A DNA stretch of 64,000 nucleotides from Blautia_A ammoniilytica (GCF_025566965.1 NZ_JAOQJL010000010.1:1-64000); one strand, 5' to 3'. Shown: positions 19,537 to 29,048, counted from the stretch's first letter. Numbers and translations are program-made. Notes: generated from the letters alone by a model not told the origin.

Positions 19537-19989
19537 TTACTCCCTGCCTAATATTTTAAGATAATGAATCCCTTCCGTCTGTTCAATATTCTCTACCATG
19601 GCCTCAGCATCACCGGCCCCCGGAAGGATATCTACGCTTAGGGTCAACGTAGCCACGCCACTGATGGGAATACTCTGATGAATGGTCAGTATGTTCCCAT
19701 GAAACTCTGCAACGGACTTCAGTACATTTGACAATATCCCAGGTTCATCATCCATCTGTATGATAAAGGTAATTGTCTTTCCTTTGGCCTGTTCATGGAA
19801 AGGAAAAATATCATCTTTATATTTGTAAAAAGAGCTGCGGCTGATCCCTGTCTGCTCTGCAGCTTCCTGTACAGTGAGTACGCGGCCTGAATCCAGAAGT
19901 TTCTTTGCTTCCACAACTTTCTGAAGCACCTCCGGAACAGCCCGCTCTGTCACTACATAATATTTCTTTTTCTCGTTTGTTCTATCCAT
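19537..19989 (-). CDS. ACT-domain regulatory protein (PheB/UPF0735 type)
   Basis: A 150-residue protein with an N-terminal helix-turn-helix-like segment (VQEAAEQTGISRSSFYKYKDDI) and a C-terminal ACT domain (about 75-145). This is the UPF0735/PheB architecture. The ATG at 19989 is chosen because GAGGG lies seven bases upstream and the usual family length is about 147. It heads an operon with hom and lysC. Amino-acid sensing and control of that operon are inferred from context. Confidence 0.88.
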   Translation of the reverse strand: MDRTNEKKKYYVVTERAVPEVLQKVVEAKKLLDSGRVLTVQEAAEQTGISRSSFYKYKDDIFPFHEQAKGKTITFIIQMDDEPGILSNVLKSVAEFHGNILTIHQSIPISGVATLTLSVDILPGAGDAEAMVENIEQTEGIHYLKILGRE

Positions 19990-20090
19990 GCATGTCCCTC
20001 TGTCCGTATTACAAAAACATTTGTTTTCTAACAATGGATATATTACCACAGCCTCAGGGGCTGCCGCAAGAGGGTTCTTGTATTTTCAGG

Positions 20091-21201
20091 TTATTTTGAA
20101 AGGGCGATCCATTTCAGGTATGCATTGATGAAAATATCAATGCCGCCATCCATCACTGCATCCACATTACCGGTTTCTTCGTTGGTACGGTGATCCTTGA
20201 CCATGGTATATGGCTGCATAACATAGGAACGGATCTGATTGCCCCATCCAATATCGGTTACTTCTCCACGGATACCGGAAAGCTTGGCTTCTGCTTCCTG
20301 CTGCTTCAGCAGATAAAGCTTGGCCTTCAGCATCTGCATAGCCTTGTCTTTATTCATGTGCTGGGAACGCTCGTTCTGGCACTGTACCACGATCCCGGTA
20401 GGGAAGTGGGTGATACGGATCGCAGAGGAAGTCTTGTTGATATGCTGTCCACCGGCGCCGCTGCTTCGGTAGGTATCAATACGGATATCCTCATCGTTGA
20501 TCTCCACATCCAGATCCTTCTCTATATCCGGCATAACATCACAGGATACAAAGGATGTCTGTCGTTTGCCTGCAGCATTAAACGGAGAAATACGTACCAG
20601 ACGGTGCACGCCCTTTTCGGATTTCAGAAGTCCGTATGCATTCTCCCCATTGACCTGGAAAGTAACAGACTTGATACCGGCTTCATCTCCGTCAAGATAA
20701 TCCAGTACTTCCACAGAAAATCCTTTCCTGTCTGCCCATCGGGTATACATACGGTACAGCATGCTGCACCAGTCACAGGCTTCTGTGCCACCGGCTCCTG
20801 CATTCAGCTTGATAATGGCATTCTCGCTGTCATATTCGCCGGAAAGCAGTGTTTTGATACGGATATTGTCAAAATCTGTGCGGAACTCATCCAGCATCTC
20901 CTGAATCTCCGGAATGATCGCCGGATCATTCTCCTCATAACCCATCTCGATCATGGTCTCCATATCTTCCATCTGGGATACCAGGTGCTGATATGTCTCC
21001 ATGTCATCCTTCATGCTTTTTAATTCTTTCATTTTCTGCTGGGACTTCTCTGCGTCATCCCAGAAGTCGGGAGCTTCCATCTCCCTTTCTAATTCTTCGA
21101 CCTTCTGCTCTTTGTTAGCCAGGTCAAAGTGAATCCCTCACTTCCACTAATGGTTCTGTATACGTTGCAAGAATGCTCTTGAACTGGTCTAATTCAACCA
21201 C
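20091..21201 (-). CDS. prfB: Peptide chain release factor 2, with programmed +1 frameshift
   Basis: RF2 ends translation at UGA and UAA. Codons 1-25 run from a GTG at 21201 (start MVELDQFKS) to a CTT, where an in-frame TGA occurs at 21126-21124. A +1 slip past T at 21126 gives DLANKEQK and the remaining 344 residues, about 369 aa in all. The anticodon-like SPF tripeptide (RISPFNAAGKR) and the GGQ motif (SGAGGQHINKTSS) are present. The ribosome site GAAGG precedes the GTG. This is the normal RF2 autoregulation, not a mutation. Confidence 0.96.
21124..21139 (-). other. RF2 programmed frameshift site
   Basis: On the minus strand the sequence is AGGGATTCACTTTGAC. CTT-TGA-C is the conserved slippery codon, stop and following C. 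AGGG is the internal Shine-Dalgarno-like stimulator, five bases before CTT rather than the three of E. coli. When RF2 is scarce the ribosome shifts and makes RF2. Confidence 0.92.
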
Positions 21202-21381
21202 AGCTTCACCTTCTTTCTTATATTTGTGTGGAAACAGGCTTACTGCCTTTGTTTCCAGGCTGTCTTATACTTTAGCATATCCCCGGCAAAAAAACAACTG
21301 CATTGGAATTGCATTTTGTAGTTCGCATAGACAGATAAAGTAAAATATCATTTGGCAAATTTTATAATTATTTTACAGGTT

Positions 21382-22605
21382 CTATCCAAGGATCGTGCCA
21401 CCGCCTACTACAACATCTTCGTCATAAAGTACAACTGCCTGACCTCCTGTCACTGCACGTACCGGCTCTTCAAATACTACCTTTACCGTGCCGTCCGGCA
21501 GTGCCTGGGCCATAGCCGGTGCTTCCTTTGCACGGTAACGTGTCTTGGCTGTTACCTTGATTGGTTCCTTTGGCGGCTCGCAGGAGATCCAGTTAAAGTC
21601 CTTAGCCAAAAGCTCTTTTGTATAAAGATCCTTTTCCGGGGACAGTATCACCTGATTTTTGGCCATATCTTTCCTGCGCACATATAAGGGAGCCGGAAGA
21701 GCAAGCCCTAAGCCCTTTCTCTGGCCGATGGTATAACGGAGAAGACCTTTATGCTGTCCCAGCACATGTCCCTGCTGGTCTACAAAGTCTCCGCTTTCAT
21801 ACTTTTTCCCTGTGCGTCTTTCAATAAAATCTCCGTAATTCCCATCTGGCACAAAGCAGATATCCTGGCTGTCATGCTTTCTGGCATTTACAAAATGATA
21901 TTCTTCTGCCAGTTCCCGGACTTTCTCTTTGTCTGCATATTCTCCCAGTGGGAACCTAGTATGGGCCAGCTGATCCTGGGTCATAAAATAAAGCACATAG
22001 GACTGGTCCTTTGCCAGATTCCTTGCTTTTTTCAAAAGCCACCGGCCTTTTTCCTCATCATATTCCACCCGTGCATAATGTCCGGTCACAATGGTACCAA
22101 AGCCCACTGCCTTTGCCCGGTCATAAAGCTTTGCAAACTTCATGTACCGGTTGCAGTCAATACATGGGTTAGGCGTATCCCCACGCTCATAGGCATCCAC
22201 AAAGCGGTCGATCACCTGATGGGAAAAGTCTTCTTTAAAATTCATTACGTAAAAACGCATTCCCAGCTGATGTGCTACTATTCTGGCATCTTCCACATCA
22301 TCCAGTGTACAGCAGGTGTGATTCTTGGACAGTCCCACGTCTTCATTATCGTATAATTTCATGGTTACGCCAATGCACTCATAGCCTGCCTTGCACATCA
22401 GCATGGCTGCCACTGAGCTGTCCACACCTCCGCTCATTGCAATAAGGGCATGCCCGGCGGGCACCCCCTTATGATCTTCGTCTGGATTCTGTTCTTCTTC
22501 GTTGCTGCCTGTATTATAAAGCTTATGATAATCTGTATTATGAATCTCTTTTTGTATTTCTTCTGTCTGCCATTCACTGGCCTTACCTGTGTCTGTAGAT
22601 GACAT
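21382..22605 (-). CDS. mnmA: tRNA-specific 2-thiouridylase with N-terminal extension
   Basis: MnmA inserts sulfur at position 2 of the wobble uridine in tRNA for Lys, Glu and Gln. The PP-loop SGGVDSS lies at 58-64, the first catalytic Cys region is NPCIDCNRYMKF, and the second is DSQDICFVPDG. Most MnmA proteins begin only a few residues before the PP-loop. Here about 50 hydrophilic residues precede it. The upstream start is supported by a strong AAAGGAGGAG before the ATG at 22605. Function of the extension is unknown. Confidence 0.94.
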   Translation of the reverse strand: MSSTDTGKASEWQTEEIQKEIHNTDYHKLYNTGSNEEEQNPDEDHKGVPAGHALIAMSGGVDSSVAAMLMCKAGYECIGVTMKLYDNEDVGLSKNHTCCTLDDVEDARIVAHQLGMRFYVMNFKEDFSHQVIDRFVDAYERGDTPNPCIDCNRYMKFAKLYDRAKAVGFGTIVTGHYARVEYDEEKGRWLLKKARNLAKDQSYVLYFMTQDQLAHTRFPLGEYADKEKVRELAEEYHFVNARKHDSQDICFVPDGNYGDFIERRTGKKYESGDFVDQQGHVLGQHKGLLRYTIGQRKGLGLALPAPLYVRRKDMAKNQVILSPEKDLYTKELLAKDFNWISCEPPKEPIKVTAKTRYRAKEAPAMAQALPDGTVKVVFEEPVRAVTGGQAVVLYDEDVVVGGGTILG

Positions 22606-22778
22606 TTACTCCTCCTTTATGGATCCTTATCTATTCGGATGCCGGCAGTAACCACTCACTGCCGCATGATCATCCTTGCTGAATATCACTGCAACGTAAT
22701 TGATCATTCTTTCTGAAAAGAATACGTCATAACGCTGATTTTGTCAACGTCCCGTAAAGGAGGTAGTTCAAAGGAAGT

Positions 22779-23627
22779 TCAGGAGAAAAAGCTTTCTGCC
22801 ACGCGGATGTCTGCAATATACCCTACCGTTCCGGTCATGTAGATGGTGTCATCCTTTCCGATATCGATCTGGATCATTCCTCCTGGCTGGTTCACATTGA
22901 TCCGACGTTCCATCATCCCCAAACGGTAAGCTGCCATAGCTGCTGCACAGCTGCCAGTACCGGAAGCCTTTGTATATCCACAGCCTCTCTCCCAGATCTC
23001 TATTTCCAGATTTCCTTTGTCGATCTGCCTGCAGATCTGCAGATTGATCCTTTCCGGAAATTCATCTGCATTTTCCACATAGGGTCCCAGCTTTTCCACC
23101 TTTTCCCGGCTGATCTGATCTGTAAAGATGATACAATGAGGATTCCCCACGGTCAGGCAGGTAGCCTTGTATTCCTGACCATGAAATACAAAGGGCTCAT
23201 TGATCACTTCCCGGATTTCTCCGGTTACAGGGATTTCCCTGGATATGAAAGAAGCTTTCCCCATTTTTACCCGAAATTCTGTTGCCCTGGCATTCAGGCA
23301 CTCTACTTCCATTGTTCCGGCCTCTGTTTCTATGGAAAATTTATTTCCATGCACATAGCCCTGATCCATCAGATATTTTGCAAAGATCCTTACGCCATTA
23401 CCGCTGATGGCAGATTCACTGCCGTCTGAGTTAAAGATCCTCACACCCATTTTCCCGTTAATTTCTACAGGACCGTACAGGATCCCGTCTGCCCCCAGGC
23501 CAAAGCCTCTCTGACATAAGACAGCGATCTTTTTTCCCTGAAGCTGCACTTTATTCTTTTTTGCGTCCAAAACAAGATAATCGTTACCAAGTCCCTGATA
23601 TTTTGTCATAACAATACTGTCTGTCAT
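22779..23627 (-). CDS. DapF-family epimerase homologue with both catalytic Cys replaced by Ser
   Basis: A 282-residue member of the diaminopimelate epimerase family. DapF normally uses two cysteines to interconvert LL- and meso-diaminopimelate. Here the motifs read ISGNG (S75) and ASGTGS (S222) in place of CGNG and ACGTGA. The substrate-binding residues known in DapF look conserved (N15, N66, N162, N195, E213, R214). The usual ERGxGET is ERGCGYT. The ATG at 23627 has AAAGGAG seven bases upstream. It could be a different epimerase or a dehydratase-like enzyme, or a weak DapF. Fold is certain and the reaction is not. Confidence 0.85.
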   Translation of the reverse strand: MTDSIVMTKYQGLGNDYLVLDAKKNKVQLQGKKIAVLCQRGFGLGADGILYGPVEINGKMGVRIFNSDGSESAISGNGVRIFAKYLMDQGYVHGNKFSIETEAGTMEVECLNARATEFRVKMGKASFISREIPVTGEIREVINEPFVFHGQEYKATCLTVGNPHCIIFTDQISREKVEKLGPYVENADEFPERINLQICRQIDKGNLEIEIWERGCGYTKASGTGSCAAAMAAYRLGMMERRINVNQPGGMIQIDIGKDDTIYMTGTVGYIADIRVAESFFS

Positions 23628-23647
23628 AAGCCTGCTCCTTTTCCCCA

Positions 23648-23732
23648 TTCAAGAATGCCTCGGCATTCTTGCTGCGAGGTGCGCGTCATGCAATTGCATG
23701 ACATACTTCTACTGCGCACCTCTGCAATCCTG
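23648..23732 (-). repeat. Dispersed hairpin repeat, family 1, copy A
   Basis: An 85-bp element directly upstream of the DapF-like gene, ending about 8 bases before its ribosome site. It is nearly identical to 38786-38870. In the minus-strand RNA it would form a long stem GAGGTGCGC/GCGCACCTC enclosing the palindrome GTCATGCAATTGCATGAC, then a second hairpin CAAGAATGC-CGAG-GCATTCTTG. Looks like a REP-type or structured leader element. Confidence 0.8.
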
Positions 23733-23817
23733 GTACCTATAGTATATTTGTTTATTTTCGCATTGTATATAGAATATAATGCCATACATATTGCAAAAAA
23801 TGCTTTCAATGTATAAA

Positions 23818-23844
23818 ATAATGTTGTGAGGATAATGTTGTGAG
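23818..23844 (+). repeat. Tandem direct repeat before the AraC regulator
   Basis: ATAATGTTGTGAG occurs twice, at 23818-23830 and 23832-23844, about 50 bases before the AraC start. It could be an operator for the regulator itself or plain duplication. Confidence 0.5.
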
Positions 23845-23892
23845 CAAATGTCTTTAGGATACCAAATAGGCTTGACATACGGAGGTGTATTT

Positions 23893-24720
23893 ATGTTTTA
23901 TGACCAGGAGCCAACAGAAAAAACAGGATATCTGGACCAGTCATTCCGGCTTTTCCATATCCGGGACCAGCAAGACCGGATCTTTCCCTTTCATTATCAT
24001 GACTTCCACAAAGTAGTGATTCTTTTATCCGGAAAAGTTACCTATCATATTGAGGGAAAAGCCTATCATCTGAAGCCCTGGGATATCCTTCTGGTTAATC
24101 AGCATGCGATCCACAAGCCGGAAATCCTGCCTTCTCTTCCATATGAACGTTTTGTGCTGTGGATCAGGGATGACCTGGAAAAAGAATCACTGACCCAATG
24201 TTTCCAGAAGGCCAGTGACCGAAGTTTTAACCTGATTCGTTTAAAAAGCAGGATGCAGGAAAAGCTGAAAGAAATTCTTTTTGAACTGGAGGCCTCCATG
24301 AAAAGTACTCAATTCGGCAATGACATATTAAGCGATGCTCTTTTTTCCCAGTTTATGGTGTACCTGAACCGGATCTTTCTGGAAAAGCAATATATTTTTG
24401 ATCAAAAATCCTATACCTGCGACCAGCAGATCCAGGAGCTGCTTCAATATATCAACCACAATCTGACTGCTGATCTTTCAGTGGATGTGCTTGCAGAAAA
24501 GTACTACCTTAGCAAATACCATATGATGCGAAAATTCAAATCTGAAACAGGCTATACTCTGCACAGTTATATTAACAGCAAACGTCTTCTTCTGGCCCGT
24601 GATCTGATCAGTGAAGGCATGCCTGTGATCAAAGCAGCCGCACAAAGCGGTTTTTCCGATTACACCACCTTCTCCAGAGCCTATAAAAAAATGTTTAATA
24701 AATGCCCCTCAGCTCTTTAG
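23893..24720 (+). CDS. AraC-family transcriptional regulator with cupin sensor domain
   Basis: A 275-residue regulator. The N-terminal half is a cupin-like sensing fold (FPFHYHDFHKVVILLSGKV, then AYHLKPWDILLVNQHAIHKP), typical of sugar-responsive AraC proteins. The C-terminal 100 residues hold two helix-turn-helix motifs (LSVDVLAEKYYLSKYHMMRKF and IKAAAQSGFSDYTTFSRAYKK). The ATG at 23893 has GGAGGT seven bases upstream. It is alone on the plus strand, with no obvious transport or enzyme partner next to it. Ligand unknown. Confidence 0.92.
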   Translation: MFYDQEPTEKTGYLDQSFRLFHIRDQQDRIFPFHYHDFHKVVILLSGKVTYHIEGKAYHLKPWDILLVNQHAIHKPEILPSLPYERFVLWIRDDLEKESLTQCFQKASDRSFNLIRLKSRMQEKLKEILFELEASMKSTQFGNDILSDALFSQFMVYLNRIFLEKQYIFDQKSYTCDQQIQELLQYINHNLTADLSVDVLAEKYYLSKYHMMRKFKSETGYTLHSYINSKRLLLARDLISEGMPVIKAAAQSGFSDYTTFSRAYKKMFNKCPSAL

Positions 24721-24736
24721 AGCCTGAGGGGCATTT
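24700..24736. terminator. Hairpin terminator shared by araC-type gene and secA
   Basis: AAATGCCCCTCAG pairs with CTGAGGGGCATTT across the araC-type stop codon. It lies between two converging genes and could serve both. The T-tracts are short. Confidence 0.6.
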
Positions 24737-24780
24737 GCATCACATATTATGATTTTGGTGTCAAAACACCACAATCATGA

Positions 24781-27357
24781 TTACACGTTGGCTGCTTTTC
24801 TTCCACAGCACTGTTTGTATTTCTTTCCGCTTCCACATGGACACGGATCGTTAGGATATACCTTGATCTCCTTACGCTGTACAGGCTTTCTCACACTGGT
24901 ATCGTCTTTGTTGGTGCCAGTTACCTTTGCAACCTGCTCACGCTCGATCTTCTGCTCTACATGTACATGATACAGCATCCGTACAGTATCTTCCTGAATG
25001 GATGTGATCATGTTATTGAACATGTCAAACGCAGCCATCTTGTACTCAACAACCGGATCTCTCTGGCCATAGGCTGTCAGTCCGATACCCTGGCGAAGGA
25101 TCTCCATATCATCAATGTGATCCATCCATTTGCTGTCAATGCTCTTAAGAAGGATCACTCGCTCCAGCTCACGCAGCTGCTCCGGCTCCGGGAACTCAGC
25201 CTCTTTTTCTTCATAAAGCTTTACAGCTTCTTCCTTTACAAAGTGCTTGATCTCATTCTTTCTCTTGCCTTTGATCACCTCTTTGGTAAGAGGCTCAATA
25301 GGAATGATCTGAAGAAGAACAGAATTAAACTCTTCCAGATCCCACTCTTCTGAGTCCACATCATCTGTAAAGCACATATCCACTGTATTGTCTACAATGT
25401 CTGTGATCATCTTATAGATGGCATCACGCATATTCTCACCATCCAGAACCTGACGGCGCTCTTTGTAAATGATCTCACGCTGTTCATTATTAACAGCATC
25501 ATAATCAAGAAGATTCTTACGGATACCAAAGTTATTGAACTCGATCTTCTCCTGTGCCTTCTCAATGGCATTGGAAAGCATCTTGTGTTCGATCTGTTCA
25601 TTCTCAGCCACACCAAGAGATGTGAATACTTTCATCAAACGTTCGGAACCGAAGAGACGCATCAGGTCATCTTCCAGGGAAATGTAGAAACGGGATTCTC
25701 CCGGATCTCCCTGACGTCCGGAACGTCCACGAAGCTGATTATCGATACGTCTGGACTCATGTCGCTCTGTACCGATGATCTTCAGTCCGCCGGCCTCTCT
25801 TGCCACATCATCAAGCTTAATATCTGTACCACGACCTGCCATGTTGGTAGCAATGGTAACTGCACCTGCCTGTCCGGCCTGTGCTACGATCTCAGCCTCC
25901 AGCTCATGGAACTTGGCATTCAGAACATTGTGCTGGATGCCTTCCCTGCGGAGCATACGGCTGATCAGCTCGGAAGTCTCAATAGTGATCGTACCAACCA
26001 GTACCGGCTGCTGCTTTGCATGTGCTTCTTTGACTGCTTCCACAACTGCGTTAAACTTCTCTTTCTTGGTCATGTACACAGCATCATCCAGATCCTTACG
26101 CTGTACCGGACGGTTAGTAGGGATCTCTACAACGTCCATTGCGTAAATATCACGGAACTCTTTTTCTTCGGTAAGGGCTGTACCGGTCATACCGCCCTTC
26201 TTATCATATTTATTAAAGAAGTTCTGGAATGTGATAGTAGCAAGTGTCTTGCTCTCTCTCTTAACCTTTACATGCTCCTTAGCCTCGATCGCCTGATGCA
26301 GACCATCGGAATAACGGCGTCCCGGCATGATACGTCCGGTAAACTCATCAACGATCAGAACCTCATCATCCTTAACCACATAGTCCTGATCCCTGTGCAT
26401 CAGATTGTGGGCACGAAGTGCAAGGATAATGTTGTGCTGGATCTCCAGATTCTCCGGATCAGCAAGGTTCTCAATATTAAAGAACTTCTCAACCTTCTTA
26501 ACACCCTGTTCTGTCAGGTTGACGATCTTATCCTTCTCATTTACTACAAAGTCACCTGTCTCGATAACTTCCTCGCCCATGATGGCTGCCATCTTGGTCA
26601 TCTCATGGCTGGCTTCACCACGCTCCAGCTGCTGTGCCAGAATATCACAGACCTCGTAAAGCTTGGTAGACTTACCGCTCTGGCCGGAAATGATCAAAGG
26701 TGTACGTGCCTCATCGATCAATACAGAGTCCACCTCATCAATAATACAGTAATGAAGATCTCTCTGCACAAGCTGCTCTTTATAGATAACCATGTTGTCA
26801 CGAAGATAATCAAATCCAAGTTCATTATTGGTTACATAAGTGATGTCAGAGCCATATGCAGCACGGCGCTCTTCCGGCTTCATGTCATTCAGTACAACAC
26901 CTACGGTCAGCCCCAGGAACTCATGTACTTTGCCCATCCACTCAGCATCACGCTTTGCCAGATAGTCATTGACTGTAACGATGTGCACGCCCTTGCCTTC
27001 CAGGGCATTCAGATATGCCGGCAGTGTGGATACCAATGTCTTACCTTCACCTGTCTTCATCTCAGCAATACGTCCCTGATGCAGGATAATACCACCGATC
27101 AGCTGTACCCTGTAATGCTCCATACCCAGTACACGCTTGGCAGCTTCACGTACAGTGGCAAAAGCCTCCGGCAGAAGATCATCCAGTGTGGCTCCCTCTT
27201 CCAGGCGTTTCTTATATTCTCTTGTTTTGTCACGCAGTTCTTCATCTGTTAATTTCTGCATCTCCGGGCGCAGGCTGTCGATCTTGTCCACCAGTGGAAG
27301 AATACGTTTTACCTCTCGCTGGCTGTGCGTCCCGAATATTTTTGAAAACATGCTCAT
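24781..27357 (-). CDS. secA: Preprotein translocase ATPase SecA
   Basis: An 858-residue motor that drives protein export through SecYEG. Motor motifs include GEGKT (Walker A, about 102) and ADP-binding second domain phrases such as ATNMAGRGTDIKL. The C-terminus has the zinc-binding SEC-C motif DPCPCGSGKKYKQCC. Length is normal. AGAGGAG precedes the ATG. It is a single gene converging on the araC-type gene. Confidence 0.98.
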   Translation of the reverse strand: MSMFSKIFGTHSQREVKRILPLVDKIDSLRPEMQKLTDEELRDKTREYKKRLEEGATLDDLLPEAFATVREAAKRVLGMEHYRVQLIGGIILHQGRIAEMKTGEGKTLVSTLPAYLNALEGKGVHIVTVNDYLAKRDAEWMGKVHEFLGLTVGVVLNDMKPEERRAAYGSDITYVTNNELGFDYLRDNMVIYKEQLVQRDLHYCIIDEVDSVLIDEARTPLIISGQSGKSTKLYEVCDILAQQLERGEASHEMTKMAAIMGEEVIETGDFVVNEKDKIVNLTEQGVKKVEKFFNIENLADPENLEIQHNIILALRAHNLMHRDQDYVVKDDEVLIVDEFTGRIMPGRRYSDGLHQAIEAKEHVKVKRESKTLATITFQNFFNKYDKKGGMTGTALTEEKEFRDIYAMDVVEIPTNRPVQRKDLDDAVYMTKKEKFNAVVEAVKEAHAKQQPVLVGTITIETSELISRMLRREGIQHNVLNAKFHELEAEIVAQAGQAGAVTIATNMAGRGTDIKLDDVAREAGGLKIIGTERHESRRIDNQLRGRSGRQGDPGESRFYISLEDDLMRLFGSERLMKVFTSLGVAENEQIEHKMLSNAIEKAQEKIEFNNFGIRKNLLDYDAVNNEQREIIYKERRQVLDGENMRDAIYKMITDIVDNTVDMCFTDDVDSEEWDLEEFNSVLLQIIPIEPLTKEVIKGKRKNEIKHFVKEEAVKLYEEKEAEFPEPEQLRELERVILLKSIDSKWMDHIDDMEILRQGIGLTAYGQRDPVVEYKMAAFDMFNNMITSIQEDTVRMLYHVHVEQKIEREQVAKVTGTNKDDTSVRKPVQRKEIKVYPNDPCPCGSGKKYKQCCGRKAANV

Positions 27358-27700
27358 GAATCTACTCCTCTTGACAGGTGCAAATAGATGCTCCTGATTA
27401 TTATTTTCGTTTTGTTATTGCCTTTCATATGTATCCTGTCCCTATTTCTATAAACAGGCGAATGATACACTTATCTATTTTAACACTTTCCTGTACAGAA
27501 AACAATAAATTTTTCATAAACTACAGCTACATAAATTATTCATTAACAATTCATTAATTACAGCCATACTATTTTTTTGCAATCAGATGGCTCATTTTTT
27601 TGTAAACTACAGCAATATAAAACAGTTCTTGCGTCCGGCAGAGCAGTCAAAAGCATATAGCCGTATCGTACAAAGCAGTATTGGCAAAAACATTGATAAA
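27358..27700. other. Intergenic, AT-rich, no gene seen
   Basis: This gap lies between the secA start and the VapBC promoter region. The secA promoter must be here on the minus strand, but I cannot pick boxes with confidence. A short phrase TAAACTACAGC occurs twice (near 27518 and 27602). No RNA gene is recognised. Confidence 0.4.
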
Positions 27701-27744
27701 ATCGTACGATAACATTGATTGAATCATGCGAATATGCTATGATT
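27701..27744 (+). promoter_or_regulatory. vapBC promoter with palindromic operators
   Basis: TTGATT (27715-27720) and TATGAT (27738-27743) are spaced 17 bases, a good vegetative promoter. AATCAT (27722-27727) and ATGATT (27739-27744) form an inverted repeat over the spacer and -10. ATCGTACGAT (27701-27710) is a perfect palindrome just upstream. Antitoxin autorepression at such sites is the usual pattern for the family. Confidence 0.6.
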
Positions 27745-27773
27745 GACACAGAAAATGAAAAGGAGGCTTGCAT

Positions 27774-27989
27774 ATGTCAATTACAGCTACTGAACTTAAA
27801 TCGAATTTAGGGAAATACCTTGATCAAGCTGCAACCGAAGATATTTATATCTCCAAAAACGGCAAAATCATTGCAAAAATTACGTCTCCATATAAAAACA
27901 AATTAGATATTGTGAAAGAGCTTTATGGCAGCATTCCCAATACAGTCACTTTAGAAGATGCCCAAAAAGAAAGGCTCAAAAATTTATGA
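27774..27989 (+). CDS. Antitoxin of a VapBC-like pair (Phd/YefM-type)
   Basis: A 71-residue protein with the Phd/YefM N-terminal fold (ITATELKSNLGKYLDQAATED, then IYISKNGKIIAKI). The C-terminal tail is expected to wrap the toxin. AGGAGG lies seven bases before the ATG at 27774. Its stop overlaps the toxin start by four bases (ATGA), which couples translation. The pair stands alone between secA and hpf. Confidence 0.88.
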   Translation: MSITATELKSNLGKYLDQAATEDIYISKNGKIIAKITSPYKNKLDIVKELYGSIPNTVTLEDAQKERLKNL

Positions 27990-28402
27990 AAGTCCTAATT
28001 GATACTTGTGTAGTTGTGGATTTCCGTGAACAACGGCAGCCTTTTGCCGAAAGTGCTTTAAAAGTCTTTATGCTCGCTGGGTCTGGGGAGATTAATGGAT
28101 ATATTACTGCAAAATCTGTTACCGATATTTATTACTTAATTCATCGTATAACTCATAGTGATTCAGTAACAAGAGAAACATTAGAAAAACTTTTTTCTAT
28201 CGTCGAAATTTTAGATACAACATCTAATGATATCTGTTTGGCATTATCATCAACAATTTCTGATTATGAAGATGCTGTAATGATAGAAACTGGAATCAGA
28301 GAAAAAATGGATTGTATTGTGACTCGAAATCTTAAAGACTATAAAAAGGCAAAGTTTACTGTATATTCTCCAGAAGAATTTTGTAGTATAACAAGCCAAT
28401 AG
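27986..28402 (+). CDS. PIN-domain toxin (VapC-like ribonuclease)
   Basis: A 138-residue PIN domain protein. Likely metal-binding acidic residues are D6 in VLIDTCVVVDF, D92 in SDYEDAVMIE and D110/D117 in the C-terminal part (DCIVTRNLKDYKKA). PIN toxins cut RNA, often tRNA or rRNA. Target unknown here. The reading frame is intact and overlaps the antitoxin by four bases. Confidence 0.88.
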   Translation: MKVLIDTCVVVDFREQRQPFAESALKVFMLAGSGEINGYITAKSVTDIYYLIHRITHSDSVTRETLEKLFSIVEILDTTSNDICLALSSTISDYEDAVMIETGIREKMDCIVTRNLKDYKKAKFTVYSPEEFCSITSQ

Positions 28403-28427
28403 CAATGGCAGAGAATAAGAACAATTA

Positions 28428-28464
28428 AGCACCCGGGGAAGGAAAACTCACCCGGGTGCTTTTT
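28428..28464 (+). terminator. Strong terminator after vapBC
   Basis: AGCACCCGGG (28428-28437) pairs perfectly with CCCGGGTGCT (28451-28460), followed by TTTT on the plus strand. The symmetric stem may also end the converging hpf transcript. Confidence 0.85.
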
Positions 28465-28480
28465 CAGAATCTATTATGGT

Positions 28481-29008
<528 letters not shown>

Positions 29009-29039
29009 ACTTCCATCCCCTTTGCTGTTTGATGGGTAT

Positions 29040-29048
29040 ATTATAGCA
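29040..29048 (-). promoter_or_regulatory. hpf extended -10 promoter
   Basis: On the minus strand TGCTATAAT lies about 32 bases before the hpf start. The TG one base before TATAAT makes an extended -10 element. No clear -35 box is seen. Confidence 0.5.

Noticed and set aside
20091..21201. prfB as a frameshifted pseudogene
   Set aside because: The CTT-TGA-C site with an upstream AGGG is the programmed RF2 shift, and both parts are conserved.
25585..27252. A long 555-codon open frame on the plus strand
   Set aside because: It lies opposite secA, whose codon pattern explains it. No ribosome site, and the protein is Cys/Leu/Ile-rich and resembles no family.
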